Source: an uncultured Eubacteriales bacterium
Lineage (GTDB): Bacteria > Bacillota > Clostridia > Oscillospirales > Acutalibacteraceae
DNA: 48,965 nucleotides
NCBI GenBank assembly: GCA_949296825.1
Contig: CASFQZ010000080.1
Coordinates: 1 to 48,965 of the forward strand
Direction of reading: 5' to 3'
In this document: one piece after another, positions 16,332 through 25,357 of the stretch
Position numbering within the stretch: the first letter of the stretch is position 1
Layout of the letters: each line of letters starts with the position of its first letter
Made by a program: the position numbers and the translations under genes
The notes under the pieces: generated by a model
Database searches by the model: none
Told to the model about the DNA's origin: nothing
The model's input: the letters and a program-made list of their open reading frames with translations, nothing else

Positions 16332-17303
16332 TTATTCGACGTCAAACAGGGCGGTGGAAAGGTACCGCTCGCCGCCGTCCGGCAAAAGGACGACGATCTG
16401 TTTGTTTTTCATTTTCGGACGTTTGGCAATCCGGACGGCTGCCGCCAGCGCCGCACCGGAGGAGATACCGACCAGAAGCCCTTCGGTGGCGGCGGCTTTT
16501 CTTGCTTCTGCGAGGGCGTCCTCCGTGGAAACCGAAATCACTTCATCCAAAATGTCCCGATTCAGAAGCTCCGGCACAAAATTTGCGCCGATGCCCTGTA
16601 TGCCGTGGCTTGCGCTCCTGCCCTCGGAAAGCAGGGGGGATTCCGCCGGCTCTACCGCGACGATTTTGACAAAGGGGTTATAGGCTTTGAGCACCTCTCC
16701 CACTCCGGTGATCGTGCCGCCGGTGCCTACGCCCGCAACGAATACATCCGCCTTGCCGTATAAATCCCGCAATATCTCCGGCGCGGTGGTTTTGCGATGG
16801 GCGCCGGCGTTGGCAGGATTTGCGAACTGATCGGGAATCCATGCTTTTTCCGTTTGCGCCGCCAACTCCTTGGCCTTTTTGACCGCGCCTTCCATGCCTT
16901 CCGCGGCGGGGGTCAGCACCAGCTCGGCGCCGAGCATCCGCAAAATCTTTTTACGCTCTTCGCTCATGTTTTCGGGCATGGTCAGCAAAAGACGATAACC
17001 CCGAATCGCGGCGATAAACGCCAGCCCGATCCCCGTATTGCCGCTGGTCGGCTCGATGATCGTGCCGCCGGGAAGCAGGGCGCCGCTTTGCTCCGCCGCC
17101 TCCACCATCGACAGGGCAGCGCGGTCCTTGCTGCTGCCCAGCGGGTTCATATATTCTAATTTTGCAATAATCGTTCCGTCGCAGCCCTCGTTTTCCATCA
17201 AGCGCTCCAGCCGAAGCAGCGGCGTTGCGCCCACCAGCTCCGTCAGGTCGGAGGCGACGCGGCGGGTCTTATCCACACCGAAGCCAAAGGTAAATTCTGC
17301 CAT
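16332..17303 (-). CDS. cysK: Cysteine synthase (O-acetylserine sulfhydrylase)
   Basis: PLP enzyme that makes cysteine from O-acetylserine and sulfide (EC 2.5.1.47). Lys59 in NPLGSSKDRAA is the expected PLP lysine; EPTSGNTGIGLAF binds substrate, and GTGGTITGVGEVL binds the PLP phosphate. The end has LLPDGGERYLSTALF, a block shared by housekeeping CysK proteins. The PLP loop reads SSKD instead of the more common GSVKD. Length 323 is slightly above the usual 305-310 because of a short N-terminal extension. It follows uxaC by 14 bases and seems to be the last gene of the long glycan transcript, which is functionally unexpected. Confidence 0.92.
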   Translation of the reverse strand: MAEFTFGFGVDKTRRVASDLTELVGATPLLRLERLMENEGCDGTIIAKLEYMNPLGSSKDRAALSMVEAAEQSGALLPGGTIIEPTSGNTGIGLAFIAAIRGYRLLLTMPENMSEERKKILRMLGAELVLTPAAEGMEGAVKKAKELAAQTEKAWIPDQFANPANAGAHRKTTAPEILRDLYGKADVFVAGVGTGGTITGVGEVLKAYNPFVKIVAVEPAESPLLSEGRSASHGIQGIGANFVPELLNRDILDEVISVSTEDALAEARKAAATEGLLVGISSGAALAAAVRIAKRPKMKNKQIVVLLPDGGERYLSTALFDVE

Positions 17304-17317
17304 GGTTGTCTCTCCTT

Positions 17318-18721
17318 TTACAGCTGCAAATCAAAATAACTTTTCGCATTCTCAAAGGCGATGCCCCGGACAATCTCCGTCAGACGGGCGGTATCGTTGG
17401 GATATTGTCCGCTTTCGACCAGGAAGCCGATCAAATCGCAGACAATGCGGCGAAAATACTCATGCCGGGGGTACGAGAGGAAGGAGCGGCTGTCGGTCAC
17501 CATGCCGACAAATTTGGACAGCACACCCAGATTCATCAGCGCCTGCATCTGCGCGCGCATCCCGTCGATATTATCATTGAACCACCACGCCGAGCCGAAT
17601 TGGAGCTTGGAGACCGCGTCGTCGTTCTGGAAATTACCGAGCATGGAACCCAGCACATAATTATCCTTGGGATTCAGGGCGAAAAGGATGGTTTTCGGCA
17701 GCGCATCCTCCTCGGCAAGGGAATCCAGAAGGCGGGAAAGCGGCTGCGCCACCGGCGCGTCGGCAATGGAGTCGTAGCCGGTGTCCGCGCCCAGCAGGCG
17801 GAACATTTTGGCGTTGTTGTTGCGCATGGCGCCGATATGGATCTCCATCGCCCAGCCGTGCGCCGCGTACTCCTTCGCCAAAAAGCGCATAAGCTCGGTC
17901 TTGTAGGCGGCAATCTCCTCCGGCGTCAGCGCGTCGCCGCGCAGGGCTTTTTTGTAAATCCGATTCACCTCGCCCGGCTCCGCGCGCAAAAACAGCACCT
18001 CGGTCAGCGCCTGGTCGGAAGCGCGGCAGCCCAGGGAATCGAAATCCTCAATGCGGGTCGCCAGCGCGTCGCAAAGGACCTCAAAATTGTCCAGGCGGCG
18101 GTTGACCCGCCCCTCCAGCTCATGGATCCAGCCGGCGAAGGTCGATAGCTCTATACCCAGCGCCTTATCGGGGCGGAAGGCGGGAATGACCTTGCAGGAG
18201 AAGCCGCCCTCCTCCTTGAGCATCCGGTGATAGTCCAGGCTGTCCGCCGGGTCGTCGGTGGTGGCGACGCAGACAACATTGGATTTTTCAATCAGCGCCC
18301 GGGGCGTAAAGCCCCCCGCCCTGATTTTTGCATTGGCTTCGTTCCAGATCCGGTCGCAGGACGCTTCGCTCAGCGGCTCGTCAATATCAAAATACCGCTG
18401 CAGCTCCAGATGGGTCCAGTGATACAGGGGATTGCCCAGAAGATAGGGCATGGCGCCCGCCCATGCGCGGAATTTTTCATAAGAAGAAGCGTCGCCGGTG
18501 ATATACCGCTCCGGAATGCCGAGGCTGCGCATGGCGCGCCATTTATAGTGGTCGCCGCCCAGCCAGAGCTGGGTCAGGTCCTGCGGCGTCTCGTTTTCAT
18601 AAATTTCTTTAGGCGAAAGATGACAATGCCAATCGAAAATCGGCTCCCGGCGGCAGGCGGCAAAGAGGGACTTCGCCGTGTCGGTGGAAAGCAGGAAATC
18701 ATCATCCATAAATTTTTTCAT
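17318..18721 (-). CDS. uxaC: Glucuronate isomerase
   Basis: Interconverts D-glucuronate and D-fructuronate, or galacturonate and tagaturonate (EC 5.3.1.12). The 467-residue product has the metal-binding FDWHCHLSPKEIY (His32, His34) and family blocks LWLGGDHYKWRAMR and LYHWTHLELQRYF. The start is ATG 18721, ten bases after AAGGAG; a GTG at 18730 adjoins the site. No other uronate catabolic gene (uxaA, uxaB, uxuA, kdgK) is nearby. It sits 19 bases after the YfhO-like gene, inside an apparent cell-surface glycan operon, so it may be expressed with sugar synthesis rather than uronate growth. Confidence 0.93.
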   Translation of the reverse strand: MKKFMDDDFLLSTDTAKSLFAACRREPIFDWHCHLSPKEIYENETPQDLTQLWLGGDHYKWRAMRSLGIPERYITGDASSYEKFRAWAGAMPYLLGNPLYHWTHLELQRYFDIDEPLSEASCDRIWNEANAKIRAGGFTPRALIEKSNVVCVATTDDPADSLDYHRMLKEEGGFSCKVIPAFRPDKALGIELSTFAGWIHELEGRVNRRLDNFEVLCDALATRIEDFDSLGCRASDQALTEVLFLRAEPGEVNRIYKKALRGDALTPEEIAAYKTELMRFLAKEYAAHGWAMEIHIGAMRNNNAKMFRLLGADTGYDSIADAPVAQPLSRLLDSLAEEDALPKTILFALNPKDNYVLGSMLGNFQNDDAVSKLQFGSAWWFNDNIDGMRAQMQALMNLGVLSKFVGMVTDSRSFLSYPRHEYFRRIVCDLIGFLVESGQYPNDTARLTEIVRGIAFENAKSYFDLQL

Positions 18722-18740
18722 CAAAAACACTCCTTCGGCA

Positions 18741-21449
18741 TTATTGGAACAGACTCACGATCGAAAAGCCGGCGGGCAGGGCGTAAACGCCCAAAAGCGC
18801 GGCAATATACAAAAGGCAGAACACGCCGTAAACCAGCTTTTCCAGCGGCGCGGGCACCTGAATTGCCTTCTTTTTCAGCGCAAAGATCAGTAAGACGGCA
18901 AGGAGCACAGCGCCGATGGCGCTCAACGCCGCACCGAGGGATAATCCCTCCGGCACAAAGGTCAGCGCCGCCTCCCCTTCGCCCGGGGGCACGGCGATCG
19001 CCATCCAGCCGCCGAAGACCTGATAGATCTGAGCATCGCTGCCGTTGACCTGCGCCCGCCAGCCGCCGTCACAGGAAACGGGCAGGAAGAGATAGCGCGT
19101 CTTGTCGCTTTGATTTTGATAGGTCAGGGAAATCTGACGCCCCTCGGCGGTCAGTTCGGTGCCGTCGCCGGCGTGCAGCGCGGTAAGCTCCTCCATTTTT
19201 TCCAGCGACAAAAAGCCCAGCGCCGGCTCGCAGTCCACCTCGTCCAGGACGCGCAGGCGCACCGTGACAGTCTCATCCTCAAACACACCCAAGAGCAGGC
19301 AATTATTGTTGTATTCGGCGGTATAGGCGGTGTTGTCCTCCCGGTGGTAGGACGGCACCTGAACCGTCTCGCCGTTGACGGAAATCTCCAGCCGGCTCCA
19401 GCTCAGCGCCGGGTCGGTCAGATAAAGGACTTCCTTCCCCACCGCCCGCAGCTCATAGGTGATTTCGGTCGAAGTGCCGGTTTGCCGGAGCATCATCGCC
19501 GGGTCCGTCTGCGGGGTACGGAAAAGGGCGCCGCTGCCGCCCAGGGCGCGGTACAGAAGGTTCTGGTTTTCAAAAACGGCTTCGCTGTTGCCGCTGAACA
19601 TCTGTGTCAGCTCGCAGGAAATCAGCTCCTCGCCGCAGAGCATCCCCACCGGAAGGGTATATTTGTTTTGATACAGGGTATAATCCCCCACATTGCCGGT
19701 CTTTTGATAGAGCTGCTCGGGCAGCTGCTCCTTGGAGACCGTTTCCGTCATATTCAGAAGCGCATCGGAAAGCAGTGTGCCGCCGCCGTCCAGAAGCAGC
19801 GTATAGGTGATGCTGTACCCCAGGGAACGGGCGGCGTATTGCAGTGAAGCGGGGATTTGATGGGTCCAGTTCGACAGCGCCGCCCTGCCCATCACGAAAC
19901 CGTAGTTGATGTTCAGCGACATATCCGGGTTATGCACCCGCTCCAGCTTCGTCGGGTCGGCGGTCAGCTTTTTGCCGGTTTCAAGGGACGGCTCGATGTA
20001 CGCGGTGTCGTGCTCGCGGCGCTCATAGCGGATCGGCGAGCCGGTACCGACGGTTTGCAGCGCAAAGGGAAACAGCATTCCGACACAAAGAACCAGCGTT
20101 ACCGCGTCCACGACGCGCCGGTCCGGCAGCTGGCGAATCAGGTAAAACGTCAGCGCCGAGCAGAATAAAATCGTCAGGGAGAAAAAAAGTGAGGTTTGCT
20201 CCGCAGAGAGGACGCCGACGCTGCCGCCGAACACGGAAAAGGCGGCGGCGGTCACAGCGGCGGTACACGCCACGCCCAAAAACGCCCAAAGGGCGGATAG
20301 GGCAGCTTGCTTTTTCTCTTTTTCCTTTTCTTTTCCCTGCTCCGGCTCGGAAAATTTCCTTGCCGCCAATGAGAGAAGAAGGAAAATCGCCACAAAGCCG
20401 AAGCGGTACGGGAAATCCCGATAGGAGCCGAAGTGCAGCAGCGCGGCGCTTCCCTCCAAAAGCAGGGGAGAAAACAGAAGCAGCAGCGACGCCAGGGCAA
20501 ATTTTGCCGTGCGGGGGTGTTTTTTATATCCAGCCAGCAAAAGCGCCGCGCCCAAAACCGCCAAGCCCATACTGTAAAACATCCAGATGGTATTCTCGTT
20601 CAGCTCGGGCAGCGCCCCCAATATCTCGCGCCAGTCCTCCGTCAGCGCGTACCGGGCGGAATTTTGCATCTGCAAAAAAGCGGGCAGCAGCAAAAACATC
20701 GGCATCAGCCCGCCGACTGCCGTGCCCAGCCCCAGGCGGAACACAGCGGCGGGGCGTTTTTCTTTTTCCAACAGCGTAAACACATAGGCGCCGCTGATCA
20801 GGAAGACGCAAATCAGCGTCATAATGCCCAGATAAAAGCCGGCGACCAGGCTCAGCGCCAGGCAAAGCGCATAGGGAAAGACCCTGCCGCCCTGGAGCAT
20901 TTTTTCGCCGAAATAAAATAAAAGGGGCAGCAGGATCAGCACATCCAGCCAGATGATGTGAAGGTAATATAAAAACACATAGCCGGACAGGGCGTACAGC
21001 ACAGAGAGGACGCTGGAAAGCCCGACGGAGAGCCCCCGAAAGCGGCGGTGGAAGAAGAACTGGGCGCTGACGGCGCAGAGGACAATTTTAAGGATAAGAA
21101 AAATATTCAAAAAATCGACCAGTCCGTCCCGGCTCGTCAGGTAAAAAAGCAGATTCAGCGGGCTTAAAAGTCCGTTGACCGCCGCGACGCCGATCATATT
21201 CACGCCGGTGCCCGACAAAAAGTCAAAAAGCAGCGATTTATCCCCATGCAGAAAATCGTAGAGGTGATAATACATCGGGATATAGCCGTGACACATATCC
21301 ATAATCGCCGCGCTCTGCCCGCCGAAGGGGAAGAAGCCTTTGACGGCGTATAATATCAAAAGAAAAAACAGCGTAATCAGTCCGCCGCAAAGATACGGCA
21401 GAGCTTTTTGCGCTGTTTGGCTGGCGGAGTTTTTAGTTTGCGTCGGCAT
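18741..21449 (-). CDS. YfhO-family membrane glycosyltransferase-like protein
   Basis: A 902-residue protein with about twelve membrane helices in its first 480 residues, a large extracytoplasmic region and C-terminal helices (two near residues 845-895). Early loop residues GQSAAIMDMCHGYIPMYYHL match the YfhO/GT-C pattern with acidic residues in the first outer loop. B. subtilis YfhO works with CsbB and a flippase to glycosylate lipoteichoic acid. The preceding gene here is a CsbB/GtrB-like transferase and overlaps it by 17 bases, which supports the same division of labour. ATG 21449 lies 12 bases after GGAAGG; ATG 21461 abuts that site, so the exact start is uncertain. Confidence 0.8.
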   Translation of the reverse strand: MPTQTKNSASQTAQKALPYLCGGLITLFFLLILYAVKGFFPFGGQSAAIMDMCHGYIPMYYHLYDFLHGDKSLLFDFLSGTGVNMIGVAAVNGLLSPLNLLFYLTSRDGLVDFLNIFLILKIVLCAVSAQFFFHRRFRGLSVGLSSVLSVLYALSGYVFLYYLHIIWLDVLILLPLLFYFGEKMLQGGRVFPYALCLALSLVAGFYLGIMTLICVFLISGAYVFTLLEKEKRPAAVFRLGLGTAVGGLMPMFLLLPAFLQMQNSARYALTEDWREILGALPELNENTIWMFYSMGLAVLGAALLLAGYKKHPRTAKFALASLLLLFSPLLLEGSAALLHFGSYRDFPYRFGFVAIFLLLSLAARKFSEPEQGKEKEKEKKQAALSALWAFLGVACTAAVTAAAFSVFGGSVGVLSAEQTSLFFSLTILFCSALTFYLIRQLPDRRVVDAVTLVLCVGMLFPFALQTVGTGSPIRYERREHDTAYIEPSLETGKKLTADPTKLERVHNPDMSLNINYGFVMGRAALSNWTHQIPASLQYAARSLGYSITYTLLLDGGGTLLSDALLNMTETVSKEQLPEQLYQKTGNVGDYTLYQNKYTLPVGMLCGEELISCELTQMFSGNSEAVFENQNLLYRALGGSGALFRTPQTDPAMMLRQTGTSTEITYELRAVGKEVLYLTDPALSWSRLEISVNGETVQVPSYHREDNTAYTAEYNNNCLLLGVFEDETVTVRLRVLDEVDCEPALGFLSLEKMEELTALHAGDGTELTAEGRQISLTYQNQSDKTRYLFLPVSCDGGWRAQVNGSDAQIYQVFGGWMAIAVPPGEGEAALTFVPEGLSLGAALSAIGAVLLAVLLIFALKKKAIQVPAPLEKLVYGVFCLLYIAALLGVYALPAGFSIVSLFQ

Positions 21450-22494
21450 TCTCCGTGTCATCCTTCCGCGTTTCGCCGGTACCGGCGACTTCCGTTTCCT
21501 CCCTATGTAAATACTCCGGGCTGACAAACCGTGCCTCGCCGATGGGGATCGGCATCTGGGCGCCAAAGTTCAGCCGTTCCTCTTCCACGACCAGCGGACG
21601 CTTCATAATCCGGGAGTTGATATTTAAAACATATTCGCCCAAAAAGCCGATAAAGAACAGCTGGACCGCACCCAAAAAGAACATGCCGATCAGGAGCGGC
21701 GCGGTGCCCATGGGATATTTATCCCAATTGATCAATTTTAAAATAAAGAACACCAGACCGATCACCGCGCTGATGAACGCCATGGCGAAGCCCAGGAAGG
21801 TGGCGAGGCGCAAGCCGATCTTGGTATAGGAGGTGAAGCTGAGCATGGCAGCGTCAAAGAGAGAATAGAAATTGTTGTGGGTCTTGCCCGCCCGCCGTTT
21901 TGCCTGCTCATAGGGAATGTCCTTGCGCTTAAAGCCCAGCTCGGCTACAATGCCCCGCAGGAAGGGACGGCTGTCGTCAATCTCGCGCAGCACTTCGATA
22001 AAGCTGCGGTCATACAGCCCGAAGCCGGTGAAATGCTCGATCTGCTCAACGTCGCTCATCCTTTTGATGACCTTATAATAACAGGTGCGGAAAAAGCGCA
22101 TGATCGGATTTTCCTTACTGGCAGTCTTGATGGCGGAGACGATTTTATAACCCTTTTCCCACTCGGCGACCAGCTTGGGGATCATTTCCACCGGATCCTG
22201 GAAATCGGCGCACAGCAAAACGGTGCAGTCGCCGGTGGACTGGCACATGCCATAATAGGGCGAATTGAACTGCCCGAAATTCTTGGCGTTGAAAATCGCC
22301 TTGATTTTCGGGTTATTGGCGCAAAGCCCGCGGATCAGGGCGCGGGTATTGTCCTGGGAATCATTATCAATGAAGATGATCTCATAGTCGTAGTCCGGCA
22401 GGCTTTTTTGCATCTCATCGATGACCGCCTGACTGATCGGTACGACGTTTTCCTCTTCGTTAAAACAGGGAATGACGATACTGATGGTTTTCAC
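21433..22494 (-). CDS. CsbB/GtrB-like family 2 glycosyltransferase with two C-terminal membrane helices
   Basis: Soluble GT2 domain at residues 1-225 beginning IVIPCFNEEENV, with FNAKNFGQFNSPYYGM and CADFQDP (residues 95-101, the DxD-equivalent of the DLQDP block of GtrB/CsbB/ArnC enzymes). Two helices follow at about 228-254 and 263-290, then FLGEYVLNINSR. Such enzymes load a sugar onto undecaprenyl phosphate at the cytoplasmic face. I chose the GTG at 22494: AAAGG lies nine bases upstream and the protein then begins MKTISIVIPC, as in homologs; ATG 22503 directly touches the ribosome site. The neighbours suggest that the loaded sugar is the CDP-derived one. Confidence 0.82.
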   Translation of the reverse strand: MKTISIVIPCFNEEENVVPISQAVIDEMQKSLPDYDYEIIFIDNDSQDNTRALIRGLCANNPKIKAIFNAKNFGQFNSPYYGMCQSTGDCTVLLCADFQDPVEMIPKLVAEWEKGYKIVSAIKTASKENPIMRFFRTCYYKVIKRMSDVEQIEHFTGFGLYDRSFIEVLREIDDSRPFLRGIVAELGFKRKDIPYEQAKRRAGKTHNNFYSLFDAAMLSFTSYTKIGLRLATFLGFAMAFISAVIGLVFFILKLINWDKYPMGTAPLLIGMFFLGAVQLFFIGFLGEYVLNINSRIMKRPLVVEEERLNFGAQMPIPIGEARFVSPEYLHREETEVAGTGETRKDDTENADAN

Positions 22495-22516
22495 AAGAGG
22501 CATCCTTTCTGACTCA

Positions 22517-23440
22517 TTACAGTCCGAGAACTTCTTTTCGCCAGGCGGCGGTGCGGCGGACTCCTTCCTCAAAGCCGATTTTCGGCGCAAATCCCGTATC
22601 CTGCCGCAATTCCGACAAATCGGCGCAAAGGCGCATGACCTGCCCCGGCGGATAGGGAATCTCCCCCAAAAACAGCGGCGCAGCCGGCGCGACGACATCA
22701 CGCATGGCGGTAATATATGCCGCTAAGGTGCGGTTCTCGCCGCTGGAGAGCGGGTAGATTTTGCTTTCCTTCGCCCTTTCGCCGATCCGGTAAAAGGCGT
22801 CGGCGGCATCGTCGCAATAGAGGAAATCCCAGAGCTGCTCACCCTTGGTGAAGACAGCTTTTTCGCCCTTCAGAAACTTATCGATGGAGGACGGAATGAT
22901 GGAATTGGGGATGCTGCCCACGCCGAAGACGCTTAAGATACGCACCCAGACATGGGTAAGCCCCAGACTGTCCGCGTACAGGCGCGACAGCCGTCCGGCG
23001 GCGAATTTTGCGATGCCGTAGCCGGTCACCGGCTGCACGGCAAGCGAAGCGCTGAGCGTCTGCTCGGTGGGACCCCACTCCGCCTGGGAGCCGGCGCCCA
23101 CAAACAGACGACAGCCCGTCTCCTTCGCCAGCGTAACGCAGTCGACGGTATAGCGGATGTTATTATTTTGCAGATACGGATCGTCCCGCCCGCCGCCGAA
23201 GGTACCCAGCCACGCAAAATGATACAGCACATCGCAGGGCTTGGTAATTTGCTCTTTTGCGGCAAGAAATTCGGAAATATCCGCGTCAATCACATGAACC
23301 AGCGGATGGAGAAGGCAGTCGATCCCCTCGGCGGTGCCGGGTTTGCACAAAGCGAAAACCTCGACCCCCGCCTCGGTCAGGCGGCGGATCAGCGCCGTGG
23401 CGATCATGCCGGTGGCGCCGGTCACGATTGCGGTTTTCAT
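22517..23440 (-). CDS. NAD-dependent epimerase/dehydratase family reductase, probably acting on the CDP sugar
   Basis: Extended short-chain dehydrogenase of 307 residues. The nucleotide motif is TGATGMIA (residues 7-14), the catalytic pair is Tyr141/Lys145 (YGIAK), with an upstream GAGSQAEWG block supplying the Ser. It sits directly after a ThDP enzyme and rfbFGH. By analogy with CDP-abequose/paratose synthases and YerF, it could reduce the 4-keto or newly added acyl group of the CDP-dideoxy sugar. That substrate is inferred from context only. Its ribosome site is weak and a GC hairpin stands in the 77-base gap upstream, so it may be expressed at a different level from the upstream genes. Confidence 0.8.
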   Translation of the reverse strand: MKTAIVTGATGMIATALIRRLTEAGVEVFALCKPGTAEGIDCLLHPLVHVIDADISEFLAAKEQITKPCDVLYHFAWLGTFGGGRDDPYLQNNNIRYTVDCVTLAKETGCRLFVGAGSQAEWGPTEQTLSASLAVQPVTGYGIAKFAAGRLSRLYADSLGLTHVWVRILSVFGVGSIPNSIIPSSIDKFLKGEKAVFTKGEQLWDFLYCDDAADAFYRIGERAKESKIYPLSSGENRTLAAYITAMRDVVAPAAPLFLGEIPYPPGQVMRLCADLSELRQDTGFAPKIGFEEGVRRTAAWRKEVLGL

Positions 23441-23475
23441 AGGATCACCATGCTTTTATGAAAATAGGGAGAAAC

Positions 23476-23511
23476 GCGCCGCCGATCCGGCGAAAAGCGG
23501 TCGGGCGGCGC
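23476..23511 (-). other. GC-rich stem-loop inside the glycan operon
   Basis: GCGCCGCC (23476-23483) pairs perfectly with GGCGGCGC (23504-23511). On the minus strand GTTTCTCCC follows, a poor T tract. It lies between the ThDP enzyme gene and the reductase gene and could act as a partial terminator or RNA-processing element. Confidence 0.4.
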
Positions 23512-23517
23512 GGATCC

Positions 23518-25335
23518 TCAGTCTTTTTTAATCAAAGGAATATACATATTCGCCTTCAGCTCGTCCTCGGGCAGGAAGGGCGCCAGATCCTCCAGCGGCG
23601 GGGACACCAGCGTACCGTCGGGCAGCTTTTTGGTGGCGGATTTCGGCTCGAAGTTCTGCTCGGTGGTCACGACGATTTCACAGAACGCGGGACCGTCGAC
23701 CGCCAGCGTGTCGGCGATGGCGCGATCCAACTCATCATTTTTCGCCGCCTTGAAATAGGGGTAGCCATAGGCAGGCGCGAGCCTGGACATATCGGGAAAG
23801 CTCAAGTCGCCGCTCTGCGGACCGATGCCGACATAATGGGAGTCGAACATATTGGTCTGGGTCTGACGGATGGAGTGATAGCCTGCGTTATTGATCATGA
23901 AAATTTTGATGGGCAGGCGGTTGGTGATGATGGTTTGCAGCTCCTGAATATTCATCTGGAGGCTGCCGTCGCCGGTCAAAAGGATGATCTGTTTGCCGCC
24001 GGCGGCATAACAGGCACCGATGGCGGCGGGCAGGTCATAGCCCATGGAGGCGATGGCGGAGTTGATGAAAAAGCGCGAGCCCTTTTTGATCACAAAGGCG
24101 TGGGACCCGACAACGCAAGCGGAGCCGTTGCCGACCACCGTCACCTGCTGCTCGGGCAGCGCGTCCGACACCTTTTTGACAAAGGCATAGACATTGGCGG
24201 CGTAGTCCTCCTTGAAATGCTTCGGCAGGACGACCGGATATTTCTGCTTCCAGAGCTGACACTGCCGCACCCATTCCCCGGAAAACAGCGGCGCAGTCTC
24301 CCCTTCCAGATAAGCAAGGAATCCCTCGATAAAATCCTTTGCGTCCGCCCAGAGGGGCATATCGGGATGAATGGTCGGTTTTTTCAGCTCCTCGGCGTCC
24401 ACATCGACCACAATTTTATAGGCGGCTCTCGCCCAGGTCTGCCAGTTATAGCCGACCTGACGAATGGAGAGACGGCTGCCGACGCTCAGCAGCAGATCGC
24501 TGTTCTGCACGGCGAAATTGCCGGCCCGATCTCCCATGATGCCGGCTCTGCCGGTATAGAGGGGGTCCGCATCCTCGATCAGGTCAATACTGTCCCAGCC
24601 GGTGACCACGGGGATGCCGAGCTTTTCCACAAGGCGGCGAAACGATTCGTACGCCCCCGCCCAACGGATGCCCGCTCCGGCGTTGAACACCGGGCGCTCG
24701 GCAGTCTTGATTTTTTCGACGATGGTCCGATACACTTCCGCACCGGGCTTCGGCGGCGGCGTTTCGTCGTCCGCACCGTCGTAGCCGCACAGCTCGTCGG
24801 TGTCCACCGTCGCGCCCTGGATGTTCAGCGGAATATCCAGCCAGCAGGGACCGGGTCTGCCGCTGTGCGCCAGGTGGAAAGCCTTTTCCAGGCAATAGCG
24901 GATCTTATTTTTATCGGTCACCATCTCGCAATATTTGGTCATAGAGGCGACCGCTTTGCAGATGTCGAACTCCTGATCGCCCATGGCGCGGATACCAAGA
25001 CCGGTGGAACGGGCGGTGGTGTCATAGCGCACCTGTCCGGAGATAATCAGCATCGGGATCGAATCCAGCCAGCCGCCGACCACGCCGGTGATGGCGTTGG
25101 TGCCGCCGGGACCGGTGGTCACGCAGACCGCCGCGATTTTATTTTCCAGTCGGGCATAGCTTTCCGCCGCAATGGCGCACGCCTGCTCGTGATGGTTATA
25201 CACACAGTGAAGCCCTTTCTGGTGTCCCAGCGCATCGTTCAGATGCATCGCGCCGCCGCCGGTGACGGTAAAGGCGGTGTCGATGCCGTGCTCGACCAGA
25301 AAGGACGAAACATATTCGCTGACTTTGATTTTCAT
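23518..25335 (-). CDS. Thiamine diphosphate-dependent enzyme of the acetolactate synthase superfamily (YerE-like context)
   Basis: 605 residues with the three-domain acetolactate-synthase plan: N-terminal PYR domain with Glu50 in YNHHEQACA (the cofactor-activating Glu), central domain, and C-terminal PP domain with GDG at 455-457 and NN at 482-483, the ThDP/Mg motif. It ends with a tail of about 40 residues. In a biosynthetic ilv context this would be IlvB, but no ilvN, ilvC or ilvD is present; instead it is flanked by rfbH and a sugar reductase. In Yersinia, YerE of the same superfamily adds a two-carbon unit from pyruvate to a CDP-4-keto-3,6-dideoxy sugar. I infer a comparable role. ATG 25335 follows GGGGAGAG. 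Confidence 0.78.
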   Translation of the reverse strand: MKIKVSEYVSSFLVEHGIDTAFTVTGGGAMHLNDALGHQKGLHCVYNHHEQACAIAAESYARLENKIAAVCVTTGPGGTNAITGVVGGWLDSIPMLIISGQVRYDTTARSTGLGIRAMGDQEFDICKAVASMTKYCEMVTDKNKIRYCLEKAFHLAHSGRPGPCWLDIPLNIQGATVDTDELCGYDGADDETPPPKPGAEVYRTIVEKIKTAERPVFNAGAGIRWAGAYESFRRLVEKLGIPVVTGWDSIDLIEDADPLYTGRAGIMGDRAGNFAVQNSDLLLSVGSRLSIRQVGYNWQTWARAAYKIVVDVDAEELKKPTIHPDMPLWADAKDFIEGFLAYLEGETAPLFSGEWVRQCQLWKQKYPVVLPKHFKEDYAANVYAFVKKVSDALPEQQVTVVGNGSACVVGSHAFVIKKGSRFFINSAIASMGYDLPAAIGACYAAGGKQIILLTGDGSLQMNIQELQTIITNRLPIKIFMINNAGYHSIRQTQTNMFDSHYVGIGPQSGDLSFPDMSRLAPAYGYPYFKAAKNDELDRAIADTLAVDGPAFCEIVVTTEQNFEPKSATKKLPDGTLVSPPLEDLAPFLPEDELKANMYIPLIKKD

Positions 25336-25357
25336 AAAACTCTCCCCCTGTCGGACA

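Noticed and set aside
23518-25335. Annotation as acetolactate synthase IlvB
   Set aside because: No ilvN, ilvC or ilvD nearby and the gene is embedded among CDP-sugar genes; the superfamily is certain but the IlvB role is not supported.
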